A stretch of DNA of 64,000 nt from Anabaena sp. 4-3 (GTDB lineage Bacteria > Cyanobacteriota > Cyanobacteriia > Cyanobacteriales > Nostocaceae): the NCBI RefSeq assembly GCF_001597745.1, contig NZ_LUHJ01000024.1, positions 1-64,000 of the forward strand. Direction: 5' to 3'. Below, piece by piece: positions 28,935 through 37,067 of the stretch. The translations under genes and the position numbers were made by a program. The notes below the pieces were generated by a model that was not told where the DNA came from, made no database searches, and saw nothing but the letters and a program-made list of their open reading frames with translations. How positions within the stretch are numbered: position 1 is the first letter of the stretch; each line of letters begins with the position of its first letter.

Positions 28935-30446
28935 ATGGAACAAGCGAAAATATTAGTTGTAGAAGATGAAGTAATTGTGGCTAGAACGATTGCTAGTCAA
29001 CTCACTCAATTAGGTTACACCGTTATCGGTACAGCTTCTTCTGGAAAAGCGGCGATCGCCAAAGCATTAGATAGCAAACCAGCATTAATTTTAATGGATA
29101 TTATTATCAAAGGGGAAATGGATGGTATCGACACCGCTAGTTACATTCGTGAACGTTTAGATATTCCTATCATCTTCTTAACTGCCTATGGTGATGACGA
29201 TACTGTGCAACGAGCAAAAATTACCCAACCCTTTGGATATATTATTAAACCCTTCACTTCTAAAGATTTACGCATAGCAATTGAAATAGCTCTGTTAAAA
29301 CATCGCCTAGAAAGTGAACTCCGGGAAAATCGCGATCAGTTAGCGACTCTCTTAAACTCAATGAGTGATGCTGTGATTGCTACTAATGAGCATGGAATTA
29401 TTACATTTATGAATCCAGCAGCCGAGAAGCTAACTGGATGGCATGAATCAGAGGCTTTGGGGGCAGATATTTCCCAAGTTTTTCATATTGTTGATGATGT
29501 TACAGAAACTACTATAGAAAACCCAGTTACAAAGGTTTTAAGAGAAAAAAAGGTTGTTTATTTAGAAGAATTTACATCCTTGATCACTAAAAATGGTCAA
29601 CGAGTCCCAATTGGTGATAGTGCGTCACCAATTAGAAGATTACCCAATCAAGTCAATGGTGTAGTGATTGTTTGTTGGGATATCAGCGAACGGCGGAAAA
29701 CCGAATTATTAGAACAAGCATTAAATAAAGAAAAAGAACTTAATCATCTCAAATCTTTATTTATCTCTACAGTTTCTCATGAATTCCGCAATCCCTTAAG
29801 TGTAATTCAAACGGCAGTAGAACTGATAGAAATGCAAGGAGAAAATTTAACAGAAGCTAAGAAAAACACCTATCTCAAAAGAATTCAAGGAGCTGTGCAG
29901 TCGATGAAGCAACTCATGGAGGATGTGTTGTTTATAGGTAGGACTGAAGCTGGAAAACTGGAATGTAATCCGATTCAATTGAACCTGAAAGAATTTTGTC
30001 AAGAGCTAATTGAAGAATTCACCTCGGTCAGAACTAGCGGGCATGAAATTATTTTTACCTGTAATAACGAAAATACTCAGGCTCGCATGGATGAAAAATT
30101 ATTAAATTGTATGTTAATGAATTTACTTTCTAACGCAGTTAAGTATTCACCTGAAAATTCAACAATTAAGTTTGAATTAATTTGTAACCAAACAGAAGGC
30201 GTAGCAACTTTTTGTATTCAAGATGCAGGTATTGGTATTCCTCAAGCCGATCAAGTGCGCCTGTTTGAATCTTTTTATCGAGCCTCAAATGCTAAAACAA
30301 TTCAAGGGACTGGCCTGGGTTTAGTTATAGTGAAAAATTGCGTTGACGCTCACAAAGGTACAATTCGTGTGAGCAGTCAAGAAGCTCAAGGTACTACATT
30401 TACAATAGTTTTACCTTTAAACTCTGAATCCAAATCATCATCTTAA
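28935..30446 (+). CDS. Response regulator-PAS-histidine kinase hybrid
   Basis: A 503-residue hybrid with an N-terminal receiver domain (ILVVEDE; phosphoacceptor D55 in LILMDI; conserved lysine in IIKPF), a PAS domain (about 133-250), a HisKA domain with H282 in STVSHEFRNPLSV, and a HATPase_c domain (NLLSNAVKYS, DAGIGIP, GTGLGLVIV). It starts 21 bp after the upstream GAF/PAS kinase, so the two almost certainly share a transcript. The receiver is a natural target for that kinase. No DNA-binding output domain is present, so further partners must exist elsewhere. Confidence 0.92.
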   Translation: MEQAKILVVEDEVIVARTIASQLTQLGYTVIGTASSGKAAIAKALDSKPALILMDIIIKGEMDGIDTASYIRERLDIPIIFLTAYGDDDTVQRAKITQPFGYIIKPFTSKDLRIAIEIALLKHRLESELRENRDQLATLLNSMSDAVIATNEHGIITFMNPAAEKLTGWHESEALGADISQVFHIVDDVTETTIENPVTKVLREKKVVYLEEFTSLITKNGQRVPIGDSASPIRRLPNQVNGVVIVCWDISERRKTELLEQALNKEKELNHLKSLFISTVSHEFRNPLSVIQTAVELIEMQGENLTEAKKNTYLKRIQGAVQSMKQLMEDVLFIGRTEAGKLECNPIQLNLKEFCQELIEEFTSVRTSGHEIIFTCNNENTQARMDEKLLNCMLMNLLSNAVKYSPENSTIKFELICNQTEGVATFCIQDAGIGIPQADQVRLFESFYRASNAKTIQGTGLGLVIVKNCVDAHKGTIRVSSQEAQGTTFTIVLPLNSESKSSS

Positions 30447-30540
30447 GAAATTACACTATAGTTATGTGACGGTGATGACTCATGAGGTGGGGCAAATATT
30501 TTGGTGAAATTGCCACAATTAAACGTGTTAGTGCAGTGAT

Positions 30541-30591
30541 ACCAGTCCTATAGGTTGTAGGCGGGTTTCCCAACCAACCTAGGTGACTGGT
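30541..30591. repeat. Palindromic repeat (hairpin)
   Basis: ACCAGTC (30541-30547) pairs with GACTGGT (30585-30591), and inner TAGGTTG (30551-30557) pairs with CAACCTA, enclosing a loop with ggcgggttt. The element sits between convergent genes (hybrid kinase and LysR gene) and could end transcription from both sides. The ggcgggtttcc core recurs in the hairpin at 55143-55157. Confidence 0.65.
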
Positions 30592-30663
30592 ATTCCCCGT
30601 ACTTGTTCGCAGAGTACCTGACGGTTGTACGAAGTTCATCAGGACTGCCTCCTGCCTGAAAAC

Positions 30664-31602
30664 TTACTCAACCTGAACGTATTCAGAAGCAACAGTTTGC
30701 TGAGTGGACGCTACGAACTTTTGTGCCGCATCTAGCAAATACTCATAGTAAGTACGAGCTACAATAGATAACTGTTTACCAGCCGGATAAACTATATACC
30801 AAGCCCGCTTCACAGGAAAATATTGTACGTCCAAAATGCTGAACTCTGATGCGTCTGACAACAGGGTATGCCGAGATAAAACAGAAATTCCCAATCCGCC
30901 AGCGATCGCTTGTTTAATCGCCTCATTACTCCCTAGTTCCAGCTTGACTTTGACTGTAACTCCATGTTCATCTAAAAGGTTCTGTACAGCACGGCGTGTT
31001 CCTGAACCTGGTTCGCGCATAATAAAAGGCTCATTAGTTAAACGCTGGATGGGAATGTTTTTTTCTTTTGCTAGGGGATGATTTACAGGTGCAAATACCA
31101 CCAAAGGATTATCTAAAAACGGTTGGCAATTCACATCTACGTGTTCTGGAACTTGACTCATAATGTACAAGTCGTCCATATTGTTCATCATCCGCTCTAG
31201 GATGCGTTCATGGTTGGTTACTTGCAGCGAAATGTCAATTCCTGGATAAAGTTGACAGAAAGGCCCAAGTAAACGTGGTATGAAGTATTTTGCAGTTGTA
31301 ATTACTGCCAAACGTAATTGCCCCTGTTTTAATCCTTTCAGGTCTGCCACCTTCATTTCAAACTGGGCGATATTATCAAAAATTTGTCTACACGTTGCAA
31401 ACAATTCCCGCCCGGCTTCTGTCAAATAGAGCCGCTTTCCTACCTGCTCAAACAGTGGTAAACCCACAGATTTTGTCAGTTGCTTGATTTGCATGGAAAC
31501 AGTCGGCTGGGTGAGAAATAATTCCTCAGCAGCACGAGTAAAACTGCCGTGTCTTGCCGCCGCCTCGAACACCTTCAACTGGTGTAGGGTCGCCTGATTC
31601 AA
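30664..31602 (-). CDS. LysR-family regulator, CmpR/NdhR (CcmR)-like
   Basis: A 312-residue LysR transcription factor. The N-terminal winged helix-turn-helix contains TLHQLKVFEAAARHGSFTRA and LFLTQPTVSMQIKQL. The C-terminal periplasmic-binding-like effector domain follows from about residue 90. The sequence style is that of the cyanobacterial CmpR/NdhR group, which regulates CO2-concentrating genes in response to metabolites such as 2-phosphoglycolate or 2-oxoglutarate. Its place directly after the carboxysome operon, on the same strand, supports that role. Which genes it controls cannot be read from the window. Confidence 0.87.
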   Translation of the reverse strand: MNQATLHQLKVFEAAARHGSFTRAAEELFLTQPTVSMQIKQLTKSVGLPLFEQVGKRLYLTEAGRELFATCRQIFDNIAQFEMKVADLKGLKQGQLRLAVITTAKYFIPRLLGPFCQLYPGIDISLQVTNHERILERMMNNMDDLYIMSQVPEHVDVNCQPFLDNPLVVFAPVNHPLAKEKNIPIQRLTNEPFIMREPGSGTRRAVQNLLDEHGVTVKVKLELGSNEAIKQAIAGGLGISVLSRHTLLSDASEFSILDVQYFPVKRAWYIVYPAGKQLSIVARTYYEYLLDAAQKFVASTQQTVASEYVQVE

Positions 31603-31799
31603 GGGTGATTCTCCTCCAATAGCGATTTATCATTATAAAACTTGTATCACTCAACACTAATACATGACACAGCTGCACTCATACAAAAGTTATGAGTTCA
31701 TTATAGATAAAACTCTATTCTCGCTATCAGAAGAAAATTATTTTCTTTATGGTGTTCAGAAGTTATCATCAAAAAAACAAGCAAAGCGTAAGATGCCTT

Positions 31800-31912
31800 C
31801 CAGCTGCAAGATGAATGCTGAATACTGAATGCTGAATGTGGAATGAAAATTTCCCATAAATTATCATTCTTTGATTAGCAATTCATAATTCATCATTCAT
31901 CATTCCATACTT
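31800..31912. repeat. Short tandem repeats downstream of ccmO
   Basis: Blocks of gctgaatactgaatgctgaa (31811-31840) and attcataattcatcattcatc (about 31881-31904). The second block overlaps the stop and last codons of ccmO on the minus strand, so the ccmO tail (WNDE) is read partly from repeat sequence. Both are of the dispersed short-tandem kind typical of Nostocales gaps. Confidence 0.5.
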
Positions 31913-32681
31913 CTTCTGTAATTTTTACAGGCAGGGTGGCTAAATCTGGCAACTGTAACACTTCCACTTCGGCTACTTGCTCTTTGATGTTCACTGGCAA
32001 TCTTAAAGGCTGACGCTCTTCGATCCAGCAACTTGCTATTGGCAGGGTTTGCTCTAATTCATCTAGGGGTCGAGGAATCACCATAACTGCGTTCAACTCC
32101 CCAATTCTTTCTGCTTCATACATCCCAGCTTCTACTGCTACTGCCACGTTAGCTACAGAGCCACGAATAATGGCTGTACACAAGCCCGCACCAATTTTTT
32201 CATAGGATGCTAACTGGACATCAGCCGCTTTTAGCATGGCATCACACGCGCCTACCATTGCTGGAAAGCCCCGCGTTTCTACCAAACCAATCGCTTGGTT
32301 GCTCAATCGGCTGTATTTTCCCTCCTCCATGAATTGGTTCAGGCGGTTAGTAATTGGTAGGACTACGTCTAGATTAGGAAAAGGTCGAGGAATGACTAAA
32401 CTAGAAACTAGCTGACCAAACTGTTCAGCAGTTTGCACACCAGATTCTACCGCCAGTCGGACATCAGCAATTCCACCCCGGACGATGGCCGTACAGTGAC
32501 CACTGCCAATTTTTTCATAACCCACTAGGTGAACCCCAGCCGATTTCAACATCATGTCAGCTGTTCCCACAATCGCCGGGAAGCTGAGGGTGGATACTAA
32601 CCCTAGGGCAGTATCCTTGAGGTGATCTCGACGATGGGATGTCTGGTTGGTGCTAATAGAACTTTTATTATATATCTCCAT
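31893..32681 (-). CDS. ccmO: Carboxysome shell protein CcmO (tandem BMC domains)
   Basis: A 262-residue shell protein with two bacterial-microcompartment domains in tandem. The first starts ALGLVSTLSFPAIVGTADMM (about 25-110), the second AIGLVETRGFPAMVGACDAM (about 127-212). Each keeps the [18 protein letters not shown] strand and a pore-side loop (RGGIADV, RGSVANV). Tandem domains form pseudohexameric trimers. CcmO is required for closing beta-carboxysome shells. It is the last gene of the ccm operon, 32 bp after ccmN, and it has a short C-terminal extension rich in Val and Glu. Confidence 0.94.
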   Translation of the reverse strand: MEIYNKSSISTNQTSHRRDHLKDTALGLVSTLSFPAIVGTADMMLKSAGVHLVGYEKIGSGHCTAIVRGGIADVRLAVESGVQTAEQFGQLVSSLVIPRPFPNLDVVLPITNRLNQFMEEGKYSRLSNQAIGLVETRGFPAMVGACDAMLKAADVQLASYEKIGAGLCTAIIRGSVANVAVAVEAGMYEAERIGELNAVMVIPRPLDELEQTLPIASCWIEERQPLRLPVNIKEQVAEVEVLQLPDLATLPVKITEEVWNDE

Positions 32682-32713
32682 GTGAATTCTCCAGGATATT
32701 CACAACTTAACAC

Positions 32714-33487
32714 TTACTCAGACAGATCGTCAGATACCGGGTTGTTTAGGGCTTGTCTATGGGGAAACAATGTCACCAAAAGTCTTTTGATGCTTCCTTG
32801 TCCATAAATTTGAGTCCCGAAGCCATTAGGTGATTCAGTGGCTGTTTGACCAGGTTCTGAATCTTCAGGGCTGAGTTGTGTCAGGGTAGAGTCAGTAGAA
32901 GGCGTATTTTCTTCTACAGCCGCAGACTGATTTTCTGGTGTGGCTGGGGGTTCTGAGACAGAAATAGACTCTTGTTTTAATTCCTCAAAACCTGAAGCTG
33001 AAACGCTAGTTGAAGTGATCACTTTGCTCTCATTTTCTTCTTGAGGCTGTTGGGTATCTGTCTCAGCAGTGCTATTAGTTGATGATGTTGGTGGTTCTGC
33101 TTCAGCAATCGGCTGACTGGGATCTCCTAAAATCGCACCTGGTGGCACTACTAAGCCTGGCGCAATCGAACATTGGAAAACCGTTGTTGCTGCCCCAATA
33201 CAAGCATTGTTGCCAATAGTGCCTTTACCCACCATCAAAAAACCTGCCCCCAAGCTTGCACCTGCTTCTACCTCTATAGTTCCCTCATCAACTTGGAGAA
33301 TTGACCCCATACCAATACAGACACCTGCCCCGATGATGATCTTGCTGTTTGTAGCCGCTTGGAGTATCACACCTGGTGCAATGACTGCACTTGGATGAAT
33401 TATTACCTCGCCACTAATGTAGGAATCAAAGTTATGCTGGAGGCGCAGTGGCGGCACAGACATGGAAATTTTAACCTCGGAAGCCAA
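32714..33487 (-). CDS. ccmN: Carboxysome assembly protein CcmN
   Basis: A 257-residue protein that bridges the CcmM-Rubisco core to the shell. The N-terminal part (about 20-125) is a left-handed beta-helix of hexapeptide repeats (IIIGAGVCIGMGSIL, IGNNACIGAATTVF). A Ser/Thr/Glu-rich linker follows. At 228-246 lies an amphipathic helix, GQGSIKRLLVTLFPHRQAL, the encapsulation peptide known to bind CcmK2. It lies between ccmM and ccmO in the operon. Confidence 0.94.
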   Translation of the reverse strand: MASEVKISMSVPPLRLQHNFDSYISGEVIIHPSAVIAPGVILQAATNSKIIIGAGVCIGMGSILQVDEGTIEVEAGASLGAGFLMVGKGTIGNNACIGAATTVFQCSIAPGLVVPPGAILGDPSQPIAEAEPPTSSTNSTAETDTQQPQEENESKVITSTSVSASGFEELKQESISVSEPPATPENQSAAVEENTPSTDSTLTQLSPEDSEPGQTATESPNGFGTQIYGQGSIKRLLVTLFPHRQALNNPVSDDLSE

Positions 33488-33612
33488 ATATCAATGGGGA
33501 ATGAGGAATCGGGAATGGGGAATCGGGCATAAATCAATTCAAACTTCAAAATTCAAGAATTTTGGGGAAAAATCTCCCCTACTCCCTATTCCCTATTCCC
33601 TACTACCTTCTA
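33488..33612. repeat. Inverted short tandem repeats between ccmM and ccmN
   Basis: Purine-rich units of the gggaatggggaatcggg kind (about 33494-33529) are mirrored by ccctattccctattcccta (about 33583-33602). They can fold back on each other inside the ccm transcript and might adjust ccmN-ccmO expression relative to ccmM. That effect is a guess; the repeat itself is clear. Confidence 0.6.
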
Positions 33613-35283
33613 CTATGGACGCTGAATAATGCTTTCCAGTACCCGACGTTTGGCTTTGGGGTCGATGCCAATTAACCGCACGTATTCGCCGGCATATTCC
33701 GCTAAGGCAGATTCTACAGCCGCGATCGCCTCCCTTTCGGAATTAGCCGCAATTGTCCCGCAACTATTCCAAGAGCCTGTACGGAAACGTCGCTGGTCTA
33801 CGTGTTCTAAGCTTAGTTTATACCCACCAGCCAAGATTTGCCGGATTTGATCTACTACTTCCCCACTTAAACGGGTAGCGGTAGCTGTTGCGCTAGCTGT
33901 TGCGCTAGCTGTTGCCGTTGGCGCACTAGCAACCGTTCTGTGGCCATTGCCAGAGGAGACTACTTGGCCGTTCGGTCTTTGGATAATCGATTCTAGGACA
34001 CGGCGTTTAGCTTTGGTGTCAATCCCAATCAACCGCACGTATTCGCCCTGGTGACTGTCCATACATTCTTCCAAAGCTGAGACAACGGCATTAGTAGAAG
34101 TTGCTTCGATGGGCTTGCAGCTATTCCATGAACCAGTGCGGAAACGCCGCTCATCTACGTGTTCTGTACCAATTTTGTAACCACTTGCTAGCAGTTGGCT
34201 AATTTGTTGTACAGTTTCTGCCGAGAGTTTACCACTACCAGAGCCGTTACTACTGTAGCTGGCACCATTACCGTTGTTGTAACTGCCATTTGTCTGACTA
34301 GCAGGAGCTTTGAAGCCGGTCGCACCTCCCACTACACCATCGGGACGTTGAATAATAGTTTCTAGTACCCGACGTTTACCTTTGGGGTCAATACCAAACA
34401 ACCGCACATACTCGCCACTGTGGTCTGTCAAACAAGATTCCAACGCTGCCACCGCTTCGCCTACGGATCTGGCTTCAATTGGTTGGCAGCTAGTCCACGC
34501 ACCTGTGCGGAATCTTCTTTGATCTACGTGTTCTGTACCAATTTTATACCCTTGGTCTAATAGATAGCGTACCTGATCTATGGTTTCTGCACCCAAGCTG
34601 CTTGCCACTTCACTACTCCTTTCTAACCCATTAACTTTATTAGTTGTATAAGATTTAACTTGTTCATTGAGAAGCGGAGAAATACACTTGCTATCCGCAG
34701 CACAAAGATATCCAGTCCGCAATGCTTGATTAATGCCAATAACATGATGTGCAAAATCCTTGTCTTGGGGTTGCACATCTGGCAAGCGATCAGCTTGCTT
34801 TTGGGTAGTAATGATCGCTCCTGAAGGAACATACTTACCAGGGGGAACTTCTACATCCTTAATTAAAGCGTGCATCATCACGATGCAGCCTGCTCCTACT
34901 CTGGCATTAAATACCGTCGAGCGAAAACCAATAAATGAATTATCCCCAACATAAGCCGGCCCATGAATCAATGCCATGTGGGTAATAGAAGCATTTTTAC
35001 CCACCCAAACCGAGTATTCTAGGCCGTCATCGCCCATTACTCGCCCTTGCTCTAACCCATGAATAACTACACCATCTTGAATATTGGTATTTTCTCCAAT
35101 ATGAAAAGGTGTACCTTCATCGGCTCTGATGGAAGTTCCTGGAGCAATAATGACATTTGCACCTATCCGAACATCCCCAATAATGTTGGAAAAAGAATGT
35201 ACAAATGCGGTCTCATGGATTTTGGCTTCTGCTAAATTTCTCGACCACGGGGTTGGGGGTGCCGCCGTGCTGCGGACTGCCAT
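33613..35283 (-). CDS. ccmM: Carboxysome organiser CcmM (gamma-CA domain + three SSUL repeats)
   Basis: A 556-residue scaffold that packs Rubisco into carboxysomes. Residues 1-205 form a gamma-carbonic-anhydrase-like beta-helix with metal-site histidines in VVIHGLEQ (H75) and THMALIHG (H102, H107). C194 and C200 match the disulfide pair needed for activity in the Thermosynechococcus enzyme. Three Rubisco-small-subunit-like (SSUL) domains follow, at about 231-318, 353-440 and 473-556, each with the [11 protein letters not shown] or [11 protein letters not shown] motif. SSUL1 and SSUL2 have the TSC/NSC...C pair used for redox switching; SSUL3 lacks the second Cys. The linker before SSUL3 is a Thr-Ala-Ser tandem repeat. 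An internal start for the short isoform is listed separately. Confidence 0.96.
   Translation of the reverse strand: MAVRSTAAPPTPWSRNLAEAKIHETAFVHSFSNIIGDVRIGANVIIAPGTSIRADEGTPFHIGENTNIQDGVVIHGLEQGRVMGDDGLEYSVWVGKNASITHMALIHGPAYVGDNSFIGFRSTVFNARVGAGCIVMMHALIKDVEVPPGKYVPSGAIITTQKQADRLPDVQPQDKDFAHHVIGINQALRTGYLCAADSKCISPLLNEQVKSYTTNKVNGLERSSEVASSLGAETIDQVRYLLDQGYKIGTEHVDQRRFRTGAWTSCQPIEARSVGEAVAALESCLTDHSGEYVRLFGIDPKGKRRVLETIIQRPDGVVGGATGFKAPASQTNGSYNNGNGASYSSNGSGSGKLSAETVQQISQLLASGYKIGTEHVDERRFRTGSWNSCKPIEATSTNAVVSALEECMDSHQGEYVRLIGIDTKAKRRVLESIIQRPNGQVVSSGNGHRTVASAPTATASATASATATATRLSGEVVDQIRQILAGGYKLSLEHVDQRRFRTGSWNSCGTIAANSEREAIAAVESALAEYAGEYVRLIGIDPKAKRRVLESIIQRP
34606..34623 (-). promoter_or_regulatory. 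Internal ribosome binding site and GTG start for short CcmM
   Basis: On the minus strand GAAAGGAG (34623-34616) is followed by 7 nt and an in-frame GTG at 34608-34606 (codon 226 of CcmM). Translation from here gives 331 residues, exactly the three SSUL domains. In Synechococcus PCC 7942 the CcmM35 form arises in the same way from an internal GTG, so the short isoform is expected here too. Confidence 0.85.
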
Positions 35284-35355
35284 TGCGAGATTCCTCCTAA
35301 ATTAAGCTTATTATCTGGAGTCCATAGTCTATAGACCTTGACTATTGACTAATGA

Positions 35356-35658
35356 CTACCTATATTGGTCTTTTTTGCTGTAAATGAGACGATCTTCCAG
35401 GTGAATAGTATCAATTATCGCCACTACTGCTGCATCTAATGGACGCTGTTCATTACCCAGCACTTGACGAGCAGCACTACCACGACTAATTAGTACCCAC
35501 TCATCTACTCCTGCACCAACGCTATCTGCTGCTACCTCATACTGTTGCAGGAGGTTTCCTTCTTCATCTACTAATTGCAACAAAAGTAGCTTCACACCTC
35601 GAAGACTAGGATCTTTCTGTGTGCTAACTACTGTGCCACGAACTTTGGCAATTTGCAT
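35356..35658 (-). CDS. ccmL: Carboxysome vertex protein CcmL
   Basis: A 100-residue pentameric BMC-vertex (EutN/CcmL) protein that caps carboxysome corners. It starts MQIAKVRGTVVSTQKDPSLRG and has the family's AADSVGAGVDEWVLISRGSA segment and AIIDTI near the end. It sits between ccmK1 and ccmM; only 6 bp separate it from ccmK1. Confidence 0.96.
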   Translation of the reverse strand: MQIAKVRGTVVSTQKDPSLRGVKLLLLQLVDEEGNLLQQYEVAADSVGAGVDEWVLISRGSAARQVLGNEQRPLDAAVVAIIDTIHLEDRLIYSKKDQYR

Positions 35659-35664
35659 TATGAA

Positions 35665-36012
35665 TTACGGTCTTCTACCACCAAAGGGACGAATTGCATT
35701 CACATTTTCCCGGAATTGCTCTACGTCTTCTGTATATCGAATTGGGAGAACATATTCCAAGTTCTCATGAGGACGAGCAATGATATGAGTAGACAATACT
35801 TGTCCACCGTTAACCCGCTTGACAGATTCCACACCTGCTGCTACTGAAGCTTGAACTTCAGACACATCTCCTCTAACAATTACTGTCACCCGACCACTAC
35901 CAATTTTTTCGTAGCCTACTAAGGTGACTCGCGCAGCTTTTACCATCGCGTCTGCTGCTTCTACTACTGCTGGAAAGCCCAGCGTTTCTACCATTCCAAC
36001 TGCAATTGACAT
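35665..36012 (-). CDS. ccmK1: Carboxysome shell hexamer protein CcmK1
   Basis: A 115-residue single-BMC shell protein. The sequence starts [20 protein letters not shown]; the pore-loop region is [20 protein letters not shown]. The C-terminal extension [12 protein letters not shown] is longer and more basic than in the next paralogue. That, and the K2-K1-L order shared with Synechocystis, lead me to call it CcmK1. It is nearly identical to the 36102 gene over the core, so the two arose by duplication. Confidence 0.93.
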   Translation of the reverse strand: MSIAVGMVETLGFPAVVEAADAMVKAARVTLVGYEKIGSGRVTVIVRGDVSEVQASVAAGVESVKRVNGGQVLSTHIIARPHENLEYVLPIRYTEDVEQFRENVNAIRPFGGRRP

Positions 36013-36101
36013 CCGTTTGTTTCCTTGATCAAATTTCTCGCCCTGGACTTAAGTGATGCTCAAGAAGGCAACCCCGTTAATTACTTTTTTTTAATCAGCT
36101 T

Positions 36102-36410
36102 TTAGGTACGGAATTGTTCCACAGCTTCTGTGTAACGAATCGGTAAGACGTATTCTAAGTTTTCGTGGGGACGAGCAATGATGTGTGTTGAGACAACTTC
36201 ACCACCATTCACTCTTCTGGCTGCTTCAATCCCAGCTGCTACTGAGGCTTGTACCTCAGATACATCTCCCCGCACAATTACTGTAACTCTTGCACTACCA
36301 ATTTTTTCATATCCTACCAAAGTTACGCGCGCAGCTTTCACCATCGCGTCTGCTGCTTCTACTACTGCGGGAAATCCCTTAGTTTCAATCATTCCAACTG
36401 CAATTGGCAT
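36102..36410 (-). CDS. ccmK2: Carboxysome shell hexamer protein CcmK2
   Basis: A 102-residue BMC shell protein and the first gene of the carboxysome operon. The core ([40 protein letters not shown]) is that of CcmK2, the main facet protein. The start has AGGAG (36422-36418) 7 nt upstream. It is 89 bp ahead of ccmK1. Its promoter lies in the 657-bp gap shared with ndhF4. Confidence 0.94.
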   Translation of the reverse strand: MPIAVGMIETKGFPAVVEAADAMVKAARVTLVGYEKIGSARVTVIVRGDVSEVQASVAAGIEAARRVNGGEVVSTHIIARPHENLEYVLPIRYTEAVEQFRT

Positions 36411-37067
36411 CCCAGAACTCCTACAAAAATTAATCCAATCAGTATTGTGGTGTGAAATTTTGGACGGGGAAGCTCATCTTGAGCTACAAAAACACTTCCA
36501 AACTAAGCATAGGAAAGCTTGGCATCTCTGGCAATATAAATTAGTATAATAGTTTATAATTAAAAAGTTTAAAAAAACTTAACAAAATTTTGTACTTGTG
36601 TTCTGGGCAATCAAAGTTCATTGATTTCTAGAGCAACCACTTATGCTTTATAATTTTTTTATGACATTCATAGACAAATATTGATAACCAAGACAAATTA
36701 TGTCTGGGGGGAATAGTAACAGGCTGTAGCTTTTGCTGTCTCTGTCTTTCCTCAATCTTCTATTTGAAACCAAAAGTGTCTAAACAATATATAACTTTTT
36801 CTTATAAGTCATATAAATTTATTTGTAGAAAACCGTAACATACATTTTTGCCAAAGATATAGATGTAATCAGAACGAATGTTTTTGAGTTAAACGCCTGT
36901 GTTTAATTAAAGGTTACTAAAGCTAACTAAGTAAAACATAGGCATTAAACTTGAAAAATTAAGAAAGTTAAAAAAAGCGTAGTTTTTGGCAAAAGTGATT
37001 ATTTTTAATAAATGATTATTGTAAGAGTTTAAAAAAGATTAAGGCTGAGTCATCAAGGGAAATCTAA
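36411..37067. promoter_or_regulatory. Divergent control region between ccm operon and ndhF4
   Basis: 657 bp separate ccmK2 (-) and ndhF4 (+). The stretch is strongly AT-rich with A- and T-tracts (36540-36600, 36960-37040). It must hold the promoters of both carbon-concentrating operons, and probably sites for a LysR regulator. I could not find a well-spaced NdhR-type box by eye, and no small gene is visible. Confidence 0.55.

Noticed and set aside
36411-37067. Specific NdhR/CmpR operator in the ccm-ndhF4 gap
   Set aside because: CATTGAT and TATTGAT words occur, but not with the spacing of the known NdhR motif, so no site is claimed.
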